From Mikania micrantha (Eukaryota; Streptophyta; Magnoliopsida; Asterales; Asteraceae): a stretch of DNA of 64,000 nt. The notes under the pieces are model-generated. The model made no database searches, had not been told where the DNA came from, and saw only the letters and a program-made list of their open reading frames with translations. A program made the translations under genes and the position numbers. Location of the stretch: positions 62,280,981 to 62,344,980 of the forward strand of contig CM018683.1 in NCBI GenBank assembly GCA_009363875.1, in the 5' to 3' direction. Below are positions 33,422-43,049 of this stretch, in pieces. Positions within the stretch are counted from its first letter, which is position 1. Every line of letters begins with the position of its first letter.

Positions 33422-33625
33422 ATATTTTTATGTTATTTATTTTTCAGTTAATAAACCTATATGAGTGGGATGTACTCATAGCAAATAAAATGTCATGTTT
33501 AGTTGATTATTGTTATGATAATTGATATTTTGATGACAATAATTGTTTGTTACGTTTACTTATGCATGAATGGTGATTATGTGATGAATGAAATCTCATT
33601 ATGTATATTTGTAAATGTGAAGATT

Positions 33626-35959
33626 ATGGCGGACGGAAACATAAACATGACTATTGTTGAACTCAACGCGCTTATCAACAGTAGGTTTGAAGAAGCTATT
33701 GCAAACTATGCTCAAACACATCCGACAGGACCACATGGTCCAACGGGGGGATTGGTAAATCCGCAGATGTGCACGTTCAAGACGTTCTTGGACTGTAAAC
33801 CACACAACTTCAAAGGATCGGAAGGAGCCATTGGACTTCTTCGATGGATTGAAAAATCAGAGTCAGTGTTTGAGATGTGTAACTGCCCGGAGGAAAACAA
33901 AGTCAAGTACGCTACTGGTACTTTGGAGGGTCCAGCATTGACCTGGTGGAACTCCAATGTGCAAACATTGGGATTGGGTGAGGCCAATGCCCTTACTTGG
34001 AACGGATTCAAGACACTGATGCAGGAGGAATGTTGCCCTCGCAATGAGGTGCAAAAGTTGGAGGATGAATACTGGCATCTTAAAATGGAAGGATCTGATA
34101 TCGAGGAGTTCACCACTCGATCACATGAATTAGCCAGGATCTTACCTCATATGGCAACTCTGCCTAGCAAGTGGATTGAGAGGTACATTGGGGGATTAGT
34201 ACCTCAGATTCAAGGGTTAGTCACGTCTGCTAATCCCACTACTGTTCAACAAACTGTTCGGTTGGCGCATCAACTGACTGATCAGGCAGTCCTACAAGGA
34301 ACTCTGCCTAAACAGACAGCAGCATCCAAAGTGGGAGACCACAAGCGAAAGTGGGATAGCAGCAATTCCAAGAATTCTACTCAACAGTCATTTCATCAGA
34401 ACCGGAAGCATGAGTCAAACAAGACTCATCACAGTTCGAACAACAGTCAGCAGTCATCCGAGGGGTATATTGATAAATACCCAAAAAGCAATAAATGTGG
34501 ACTCCATCACATTGGGAATCAATGTGACAAGTACCGATGCCAACGGTGCGGGAAAATGGGTCATGCTGCAAAGGACTGTCGGGGGGGATTACAGACAAAA
34601 CCAACTAAACAGAATAACACACAGAAGGTTTGTTTTGAGTGTGGCAAACCTGGACATTTTAAGAAGGATTGCCCACAACTCAAGAAAGGAGGGGCTAACG
34701 ATACAAACGACAACGACAGCGGCACTAACAACAACAATAACAATAACACCAATGGTGCCAAGGGTAGAGCTTTCGTGATTGGAGGACGTCAGGCACGGGA
34801 GGATCCCAACATTGTTACTGGTACATTCCTCTTGAATAATCACTCTGCCTCTATGCTATTTGACACTGGTGCAGACCGGAGTTTTGTATCTAGTAAATTA
34901 TGTGAATTACTAAATGTTAGTCCTACTGCCTTAGAAAACCCTTACACTATAGAACTATCTGATGGCAAGTTAATTGTAGTAGAACATATCCTTAAAGGAT
35001 GTATTCTTGACTTGATGGGTCAAACACTTGACATTGACCTTATGCCTATTGCCTTAAGCAGTTTTGATGTAATCATTGGCATGGACTGGTTGTCGAAACA
35101 CCAGGCTGAAATAGTATGCCAGGAAAAGGTTGTTCGTATACCTCTTCCACATGGAGAGACACTGTATGTACAAGGCGAGAAGAGCAGTAAGCTACTGCGT
35201 CTCATATCTTGTATGAAGGCACACAAATGTCTGCGTAAAGGTCATACAGCAGTTATAGCACGTATAACTGAAAAACCGATAGCTGAGAAGAAGATCGAAG
35301 ACATCCAGTGGTTTCTGAATTTCCTGAAGTATTTCTAGAAGACTCACTAGGGTTACCTCCTACTAGACAAGTGGAATTTTGAATCGACCTTATGCCAGAC
35401 ACAGCACCGATTGCTAGAGCGCCTTATCGACTTGCACCATCTGAAATGCAAGAATTATCTACACAGCTACAAGAGTTGTTGGATAAGGGTTTTATACGAC
35501 CTAGTTTTTCACCGTGGGGAGCACCAGTCTTATTTGTTAAGAAAAAGGACGGGACTTTCCGTATGTGTATCGATTATCGTGAACTTAACAAAGTCACTAT
35601 CAAGAATCGGTATCCACTACCTCGAATTGATGATCTGTTCGATCAATTGCAAGGTTTGAGTTACTACTAGAAGATTGATCTCAGATCGGGTTACCATCAA
35701 CTCAGAGTCCAAGAGGAAGATATTCCAAAGACGGCATTCAGAACGCGCTATGGCCATTACGAATTCTTGGTCATGCCATTTGGATTGACAAACGCTCCAG
35801 CACTATTCATGGATCTCATGAATCAAGTTTGCAAACCTTATCTTGATAAGTTTGCCATTGTTTTCATTGATGACATTCTCATATATTCTCAGACTGAGGA
35901 GGAGCATACTGAACATCTTCGATTGATGTTAGAATTACTGAAACAAGAACAATTGTACA
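33626..35959 (+). pseudogene. Gag-pol of element F, broken and truncated by G
   Basis: Start taken at MADGNINM (33626); the upstream open part is leader. Gag capsid domain (about residues 50-230), knuckles CQRCGKMGHAAKDC (305-318) and CFECGKPGHFKKDC (336-349), protease DTGA at 413. A one-base loss near 35305 shifts the frame and it ends at 35338; the true frame continues with a TGA in place of Arg (about 35380) and a TAG at about 35668, but RT motifs PYRLAPSEMQELS, FVKKKDG and FIDDILIYS are all kept. The sequence stops at KQEQLY, where the G LTR begins. RNase H, integrase and chromodomain are not in the window. Defective copy. Confidence 0.9.
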
Positions 35960-36502
35960 TGTCACACCCCAGGCCGGCGGGAACGGATCGTGTTTTCCCG
36001 TCGGGCGGAAGGTTCCCGGGGCGCGATATCGTGAGTGATAATCAATTGATCAGATTGTTTACATAGCACTGATAAATAAATGAGAAATACTAACACATCC
36101 ATGACATAGAATTACAAGATTAAATTACACTATATCGTTCATAATTTAATCAAGTAAATCTACCAAAAAGAATCAATATAACTATATCTTGTATCTGTAC
36201 AAGATATACAAAAGATGATTCATTGTTCTTGTCATCAAAAGCATGCAACACAAAATAAAGCTAGGTCTTCTAAATGTCCACTAGCTTAATCCTTGCATGT
36301 ATGTATCTACACCTGTTCATCACCTGAGAAACATGTATTTAAACAAAGTCAACACTAGGTTGGTGAGTTCATAAGTAAGTTAATTGAAAACCTTGATTCA
36401 TTCAAATGCACAATCACAAGGTATATTATGTTACTTGTATATCATTTGTTCATTTGTTCACCCAATGGCTACTCAATGGTTATATGTACAAATAGTATAT
36501 CA

Positions 36503-36581
36503 TTCTAGTAGTGATGCTTATATATAGGGCATATGTAGGGGAACCAAGCCCCAGCCAACATCCACCACATCACTATTAGAA
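36503..36581 (-). promoter_or_regulatory. GTGGTGGG-type stem module with 14-bp arms (G LTR)
   Basis: Arms TTCTAGTAGTGATG (36503-36516) and CATCACTATTAGAA (36568-36581) pair over 14 positions with one G-T wobble. Between them lie TTATATATAGGGCATATG and a CCACCACAT end, the reverse complement of the module found in B, A and H. Confidence 0.6.
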
Positions 36582-37487
36582 CTCCACACTACTTGCAATA
36601 CAACTATTGATTTCCATTCCCAAATCCACATATCTATATCAATCTTGAATAACCTGTGATAACTTGTATAGAATAATATAATGATGCAATTGTAGTTATC
36701 GAACCGAAGTTTAGATAACCATTATATGTTAAGGATATTAGATTTATCAAATCTGTTCCTTGTATTATTCTATATTTGTGGGGTTAACTGTTGTTACACT
36801 TTTAAATATTAAGAGTGTTAGTTAACCACTCGCAATTTGTTCTTGAACTATAGTGCATAGAGCCTAAAAGGAATCCGTTGAAATCCTCACGTAATCAGAT
36901 TTCAATGCATCCGATTTATCCCTACCACCTTGTATGTCTAGTGTCCTCAACGAAATCTATTACTAGTAGTGTAACATGAGAGAAGATCACTTTCTCAACC
37001 TACTAGTCAATAGGATTTCCGCTGGATTAATTACTTATCACTGCAGATTAATATCACCATGTGTCTCTTTCCAGAACCTGACTTGAGGTCGCCCTGTCAC
37101 CGGTCATACGTTATCGGCCAATGAATCAATACGATCAACATACTAGCCCTACAAGCTAGAGGTTTGTCAAACCTATGGTACCACTATGCTATCGTCGGTT
37201 TAGTCATGTCAAACTAACTGGTCAGCGAATTAAAAGGGACTTACATGATCAACTTGTACAATTTGGCACATGATTGAAGTGATATAATACAACAGGTCAA
37301 TAGTAACTAATTGTAATTATGTTCATCTGTTTTATTGTTCTCATTGTCATGTGTTCTCCATGTTATTAACAAAGTTAAATAAGAGCTTGTCTTATTACGT
37401 TATGTTAATCCTTTGAATGAATGATGTTGTTATCATGAAGTTACATTATCATGATTATCATTCTTTGTTCCATGTTCTCTTGTAATA

Positions 37488-37492
37488 TGTGT
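37488..37492. repeat. Left target-site duplication of the H array (TGTGT)
   Basis: TGTGT directly before the first LTR; the same five bases follow the last LTR at 61468-61472. Confidence 0.9.
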
Positions 37493-37678
37493 TGTAACAT
37501 TTGTGCATATAGTCATGTAGTTGTAAACAGTGTTAGAACAGTGTCTATTCATGGTTCAGTTCATCAATGTGATTCGTATGTTCAAAATGTGTGCTTGTGT
37601 GTTACAGGATCTTAGTAATCAGAAAACAAGTATGTATTATTATTTACAGTCGATTTCACTAAGCAAGAACAGTAACTT

Positions 37679-37742
37679 GTTATATCGAAACAGTGGTGGG
37701 CAGCGAGAGTGAGCCCTATATATATACTGCGTTCGGTGTAAC
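37679..37742 (+). promoter_or_regulatory. GTGGTGGG...CCCTATATATA stem module (H LTR 1)
   Basis: Arms GTTATATCGAAAC and GTTCGGTGTAAC pair with G-T wobbles around GTGGTGGGCAGC and GAGCCCTATATATA. Copies in the other LTRs are at 47796-47859 and 57907-57970. Confidence 0.55.
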
Positions 37743-38136
37743 AGGTTAGTGTTAGTGCGTAGTGTTGAGACGAGTATTATAACATTTAATTAATTCAACA
37801 AAAATCGTAATCTGTAAGCGAGACTGAGTATAGTTATGGGTGACGATCCATAATAATACGAATGTTGAACTTATAATTATGATTAAACGACTTTAAATAA
37901 TTAATACGATCGTAAAACGTACGCGATTGCGGGTATACACGTAATTTCGAATGTTTTAACGATCCGACAACACACGAAGAGTAAAAATAATGAAATTAAT
38001 TATTTTATATTTTTACAATTTTGAAACTCATCTTAATGGGTTTAACATCTATTTTTATTTAAAACCGCGTAAATTACGCGTTACGTTCCGGAAACGCGAA
38101 CCGAGCGACCGAAATGGACCCGAACACTACCCGGAC

Positions 38137-38143
38137 TATAAAA
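38137..38143 (+). promoter_or_regulatory. Candidate TATA box, H LTR 1
   Basis: TATAAAA in GGACTATAAAAGCCCG, followed by CT-rich initiator-like sequence and a donor-like GAGGTATAAT near 38357. Equivalents are at 48254-48260 and 58365-58371. Confidence 0.65.
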
Positions 38144-38544
38144 GCCCGAAAGAAGGCCATTTCCTTCATTTTTATCAGCCAAACCCTCTCTCTCTATAAT
38201 TTTCGCAAACCCTTTCTCTCTCTAAAAACCAAGCTTTAAACGCTCGCATCTCGCTCGTTTCTCAACGGATTTCGGAGTTTTTGGTGTCCACGCGTAGCCC
38301 TCAACATTATCTACACGAAAGTACAAGAAAACAGCGAGATCAGCCGGCCAAAGACGAGGTATAATCGATTGAAAATTCTGGAAAAGAGGGTTTTCATGTT
38401 TTTGTGTTGTGTGTGTGTTCAAACCCGATTAACGACCGGTTCTAGCACCCTTTCTCCATTTCGCACATATAGCAACAGTTTTAGATGATGATATAACTTA
38501 GCTCGTGGTCTGGATCCAAAGATTCGAAGATGGTGATGATGCTG

Positions 38545-39015
38545 GTAACAGGTTCGTCGGACGAACCTTCACTCTCAATTGGCGAAGCTTAGAGGGATCC
38601 ACGAACCCTAATGGTTCGCAGGTATCCAGCCGAACCCAGATGGGCCTTCACGAACCTGCAGCAAGTCACCATGGATCACACGAACCCTAAAGTAGCCTAC
38701 GAACCTGCAACCAGCCTCCCATGCACGCCGCGAACCCCGTATTACCGAACCCTAGCGAACCATTTGATATCACCAAACTTTCTGTGGTTGTGGCCGAACC
38801 ATGTGTGAAACCATCAACGAACCCTGGGAATGTAAACGAACCTTGCATGGTTCGTTGATCAGTGACCGAACCAGTGAAAGACTCACGAACCATTCAACCA
38901 TGCCGAACCCTTGGACATCTCACCATCAACCGAACCCTTCTGATGCAACCATCGACGAACCTTGGATACACACCCATGGAGCCGAACCTGTGGTCTCATC
39001 TTGGGCCGAACCTTA
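38545..39015 (+). repeat. CGAACC-rich tract in H LTR 1
   Basis: About 25 irregularly spaced CGAACC (or GGTTCG) words in 470 bp, followed by a region rich in GGCCCA/TGGGCC (39060-39360). The same tracts are in LTR 2 (48664-49134) and LTR 3 (58775-59245). Confidence 0.8.
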
Positions 39016-40157
39016 GTAGCAAGAATTAGATAGGTTCGCTGCCCAAGTTGGCAGCCTCTAACCTTTTCGGCCCAACCCAATCTCAGCCGGCCCAACTCTA
39101 TTGGTACTTGGCCCATGGGTTAAACTAAGCCCAATTGAAATAGCTTTGAACCATTTTGATCTTAAGTGGTTCAATATTGCATTAGAAGCTTACATGGCCT
39201 ACATACCCAATGGTTGGCCCAACTCAAACCCTTTAGGCCCAATTCAAACCCATTCGGTCACCATGATCCTAATTGGCTCAAATTCGTATTTGACAAGCTA
39301 CAATGCTTAAATACATGTTATTGGGCCAACACTATAACCAATTGGCCCATTGTATTTTAAATGACCCATGATGTGGTCTATAATACAAAATGTCTATGAA
39401 TTGTATTAGTTGGGTTAAGATTAACCTAAACTAATAATGAGATCAATTCATAAACATAGGAGTCTAAAACACTTAAACTTTTTCATACATTTCATGTTTA
39501 TCAATGGTTATCAAATTCTCAAACGATTATCATTTCATGCATAAGGTTTATGCACAAAAGGAAACATTTCACATTCATTTCTTGGACCCATGATCAATCA
39601 AATGATTCAAGGCATGATTTTCAAGTTTACACAACAATCATAATCATGATCAAATCATGAGAACACAAGTCAATCAATGAATCAAAGTTTATACAATTAT
39701 AAATCCTATATCTTATGTATGATTACAATGTTATAGGAAACAATTAGAAGTCCTGTTTGCTACTTGCTATCTGTTTTAGTTCAGAGTCTACTGCAGACAG
39801 GTGAGAACTTTAGCCCCTCTTTTACTGTTTTATAACTGTTTTGGGGTGGAACACGTGATCAAAACCGCTATTTCAATCTTGTTTCATTGCACAGTTTATG
39901 TGCATTCATAAACATTACAGGTTTATCCTATGAATCCAAGTGATTCTTCAACTGTTTAAGGAAATTGTCAACTGTTTTAAAGGAATTATTTACTATTAAA
40001 CCCTTATTACTAAAAAGGATTTTATAATGTTTTCTTGAAATGTTTTATAACAGTTTTACTCAAATGTTCTTTTAAAGGATAAACATTTTTAAATAAATGA
40101 TTTCATAAACTCTTTCTTTTGTTAAAAACCTTGTTGTTACACAAGGTCACTATATCA

Positions 40158-40330
40158 TGGTATTCAAAGCAAGTGGTTCATTTTGTGGTATTCAAATCAA
40201 GTGGTTCGTTTTGTGGTATTCAAATCAAGTGGTTCATTTTGTGGTATTCAAATCAAATGGTTCATTTCATGGTATTCAAATCATATGGTTCACATCATGG
40301 TAATCAAATCAAGGGATTCATTTTCATGTT
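40158..40330 (+). repeat. 28-bp tandem repeat in H LTR 1
   Basis: About six units of the type GTATTCAAATCAAGTGGTTC plus ATTTTGTG. The period is not a multiple of three, so the open frame across it is accidental. Copies start near 50276 and 60388. Confidence 0.85.
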
Positions 40331-40509
40331 ACATAAACAAAGGATTCAACTCGTGGAGTTAAATCCAGGTTTTCAATAAGACATTAACACATCCGGTTAA
40401 AGTAAGATTCATAAACATGGTGTCTATTGTTGTAAACAAACTTATAAACCCATCAAGTATCATATTCATTAGCGTTAGTACTGGGTGATCACAACAAGGG
40501 AAAGCGGAC

Positions 40510-40650
40510 ACATTGTTTCTTATCCAGGATGGAGTTAGCTTTTAAATTTGTTTTAAAAGCTAACTGCAGGTCTGGTGTCATTGTTTTCTTATCCAGGATG
40601 GAGTTGGCTTTTAAATTTGCTTTTAAAAGCCAACTGCAGGTCTGGTGTCA
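40510..40650 (+). repeat. Direct duplication carrying two hairpins with a compensatory change
   Basis: Two 69-bp units (TTTCTTATCCAGGATGGAG ... CTGCAGGTCTGGTGTCAT). Unit 1 hairpin: TTAGCTTTTAAA (40535-40546) / TTTAAAAGCTAA (40552-40563). Unit 2: TTGGCTTTTAAA (40604-40615) / TTTAAAAGCCAA (40622-40633). The A-T pair has become G-C on both arms. Confidence 0.85.
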
Positions 40651-40869
40651 TATGGTTATCAAAACTGCTGACGTATTATCTAACTCCAAACGTGGTTTGG
40701 GACTTGATATTATTGGCTGTCGTGCGAACAGTGATTGGACTGTTTACACTCATTTTCTTACTTGATGTTAGTTTGGGTTGCAGCTCATCCGTGTGAATCT
40801 TATGATGCTTTAACTTACCTATGTCTTATATCATATAACTCATGTTTACAAATGTTTAAACCTATTGTT

Positions 40870-40916
40870 CTCACCAACTACGTCTGTAGTTGACAGTTAC
40901 TTTTCACGTGTTTCAG
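40870..40916 (+). promoter_or_regulatory. Conserved splice-acceptor-like block (H LTR 1)
   Basis: CTCACCAACTACGTCTGTAGTTGAC, T-rich run, CACGTGTTTCAG, then G. The CAACTAC/GTAGTTG arms pair. Copies are at 50988-51034 and 61100-61146. Confidence 0.5.
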
Positions 40917-41240
40917 GAAATCAGGTTTAAGACATTTCAGAGACAACTAAGAAGACCATTCTAAGATAGAACAAGATGAAGAAACATGCTAGGATGGATT
41001 AGAAACACACTAAATCCTGATTGTTTAATTGTCTTGTTTGAAGTCTTATTTTGTAACCATATTTTGGGTCTGTAGTTGTCTTACTTTTGGTAGATAGTTG
41101 TCTGTAACTAAACAATTGTCTTAACATTATGAAACATAGTAATCCATTGCGGTTGTTCTTATTCAATACTTGTGCATGATTCAACTGATCATACGTCACC
41201 GCGCCGTGGATTCCGCACGCGGCGCAGGGGTGTGACAGGT

Positions 41241-41253
41241 TGGTATCAGAGCC
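41241..41253 (+). other. Primer binding site, H copy 1
   Basis: TGGTATCAGAGCC three bases after the LTR end TGTGACA. Confidence 0.93.
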
Positions 41254-41500
41254 AAGGTTGTAGAGAACTAGGAAAACCCAATGTTTAATGACCTAGACTA
41301 TAACCTAAGCTACCCAATAGGACTAAGTGCTATAGGCTTGAGGATACTTAGGATCTAAGTAACTTAAGTAAGCATTAAGTCTACATTAAGCTTGAAAGAT
41401 CTTAGGACATTTTACTAAGATTAGATATCAAGTCAAAGAATTTGAATCGGACTTCTATAATTTTAGAAACCGAATTAAATTCTCACACATATGCATTTAA

Positions 41501-41940
41501 GGATTTCAGAGGCAAGGATCTGTATTCTTAGTATCCTTGATCTGAAATTCTCACACAGAGATCATTATAGAAATTCAGAGGCAAAGATCTGTAGTTTCAG
41601 TATCTTTGATATGAATTTCTTGTCATATTCATTATGGGATTTAGAGGCAAAGATCTATTAATTTAGTATCTTTGATCTAAGATCCTTGTCATATTCATTT
41701 TGGGATTTAGAGGCAAAGATCTATTAATTTAGTATCTTTGATCTAAGATCCTTGTCATATTCATTATGGGATTTAGAGGCAAAGATTGTTATCTTTGATC
41801 TAAAGTCCTTGTCACATTCAGTATAGGAATTCAAAGGTCAAGATCTATTAATTTAGATTCTTGATTTGAAATCCTTGTCATATTCATTATAGGAATTCAA
41901 ATGTCAAGATCTATTAATTTAGAGTCTTGATTTGAAATCC
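41501..41940 (+). repeat. Array of seven hairpins with covarying stems in the H leader
   Basis: Hairpins of 40-50 nt at 41503-41548, 41570-41619, 41637-41685, 41703-41751, 41769-41808, 41826-41874 and 41892-41940, separated by TTGTCATATTCATTAT-like spacers. Inner stems: CAAGGAT/ATCCTTG in unit 1, CAAAGAT/ATCTTTG in 2-5, TCAAGA/TCTTGA in 6-7. Outer stems: ATTTCAGA/TCTGAAAT, GAAATTCA/TGAATTTC, GGATTTAGA/TCTAAGATCC (one bulge), TTCAAA/TTTGAA. Sequences differ but pairing is kept. Confidence 0.85.
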
Positions 41941-42771
41941 TTGTCATTGTTATCATTGTTATCATTATCAGGTGTTCATTATCATAGGAACTTTATAACT
42001 TAGAATCTGTGTAACAGTATTCTTTGGTTGAAGTTCTCACAAGAGATCATTATACTCGATACTGTAGGTATTGAGAACCTAGGTTAATTAACCTAGGACA
42101 CATATACAGAAACCTAAGGTTTTAATTTCAAAGTAAATTAAGAACCATGGTTTACATAATCATAATCATAGTCACAGAACAAGAGAAATCATGAAACAAT
42201 CATAATCAATCAACAGTTGGAATCTTAGCCCCAAATATAGACGACGGATTAACGCTGATGTGTTGAGGTAAGTGGTGGGTCGGTGAGAGCTTACCCTATA
42301 TATAAGCTTATTTCAGTATGTTAGGGGGAATCCGGCGTTTGTAATTGGAGTGAGGATTCGGGATCAACTGGACACATGGATCATTAGTCAAACATATGGG
42401 ATACAAACATTTGGGAAACAATCATTGGTGAATCAAATCATAGTGCAAATTCAAACTTGGATGAACCAACCATTATGGTGAATCAATCAAGTTGTGAACA
42501 TTCTGTAAATGTAAACCTTAAGTGAAATTCTTAAGTGATTACATCATTGGTACTTACTGACATAGGTTAACAGGAAAGTGTAGAACACACGTATGACTTA
42601 GTTCTACATGTTAACAACTGTTAGTAGGTGCACGCATAACATAATCATAGTTCAATCATGGAATCAATCATAGTTCAAGTTGATCAAAGATCATGGGATT
42701 CTTAATCAATGGAAAACACATGGAAATCAGTACAAACGTGTTGCCAAATGCTAGCAAGGGCATGATCGTGG

Positions 42772-42831
42772 TATACCGAAACGGTGGTGGGCAGCGAGAG
42801 TGAGCCCTATATATAAGCTATTTTCGGTATA
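42772..42831 (+). promoter_or_regulatory. GTGGTGGG...CCCTATATATA stem module (H leader, copy 1)
   Basis: Perfect 10-bp arms TATACCGAAA (42772-42781) and TTTCGGTATA (42822-42831) enclose GGTGGTGGGCAGCGAGAGTG and CCCTATATATAAGC; an inner GGGC/GCCC pairing is also possible. The copy in internal region 2 is at 52888-52947. Confidence 0.7.
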
Positions 42832-43049
42832 TCGGGAAAGTGTCAGTGTGTAGGTTTGGTGGAGAGATCATGAGACATCGTACATATTCACATGATAAGT
42901 ATACAAATAAGTTGATAACTTATACGTGTACTGGATCATATTACAATTGAATGATAATACTAGTAGTATGGATATATTACTGACCTTATCATGAAAATTC
43001 AATTGTATCCATTCTCATTACTGACCCGCTTGTGGCTTCTATTCGTAGA

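Larger units (their letters stand above)
29933..35959 (+). mobile_element. Element F: Ty3/gypsy element, 5' half, interrupted by G
   Basis: 5' LTR (29933-32533), primer site, an extra ORF, then broken gag-pol up to the RT region, where the minus-strand G LTR is inserted at 35960. The remaining pol and 3' LTR must lie beyond the right edge. The left flank AATAG (29928-29932) is the presumed target duplication. Three nonsense codons and a frameshift make this copy defective and older than A, B or H. Confidence 0.9.
35960..37492 (-). repeat. Element G LTR, left part (3' end of LTR)
   Basis: Starts TGTCACACCCCAGGCCGGCG and continues with GCGCGATATCGTGAGTGATA, the reverse complement of the B LTR end, so G is a B-like family on the minus strand. 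No primer site lies to the left: 3' LTR or solo LTR. It carries the acceptor-like block (36324-36367) and a stem module (36503-36581) with a 14-bp stem. It is split by the H array at TGTGT (37488-37492). Confidence 0.88.
37493..41237 (+). repeat. LTR 1 of the H array
   Basis: TGTAACATTTGTG...GGGTGTGACA. Landmarks: TATA stem module (37679-37742), TATA box (38137), CT-rich tract, CGAACC tract (38545-39015), GGCCCA words (39060-39360), donor-like GACAGGTGAGAAC (39798), 28-bp repeats (40158-40330), duplicated hairpin (40510-40650), acceptor-like block (40870-40916), and a GC-rich terminal hairpin GCGCCG...CGGCGC. Confidence 0.95.
41254..43049 (+). other. 5' leader of H copy 1
   Basis: About 1.8 kb without a plausible coding frame. 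It holds the seven-hairpin array (41501-41940), AATCAT-rich low-complexity DNA, a weak TATA-module copy (about 42255-42330), and a perfect one (42772-42831) about 220 bp before the gag start. Confidence 0.8.

Noticed and set aside
33503..33625. Upstream hydrophobic extension of F gag
   Set aside because: The stretch before MADGNINM is AT-rich leader; the gag-like sequence starts after 33626.
38222..39360. Many 60-80 codon frames in the H LTRs (and matching ones at 48341-49479 and 58452-59590)
   Set aside because: They are repeated only because the LTR is repeated; low-complexity CGAACC and GGCCCA words, no domain.
40119..40379. 86-codon frame, repeated in all three H LTRs
   Set aside because: Lies across 28-bp tandem repeats in an LTR, so the reading rotates through frames; not a gene.
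43032..43049. Upstream extension of H gag (MASIRR...)
   Set aside because: It would start at GTG; the ATG at 43050 gives MPPRR, as in A.
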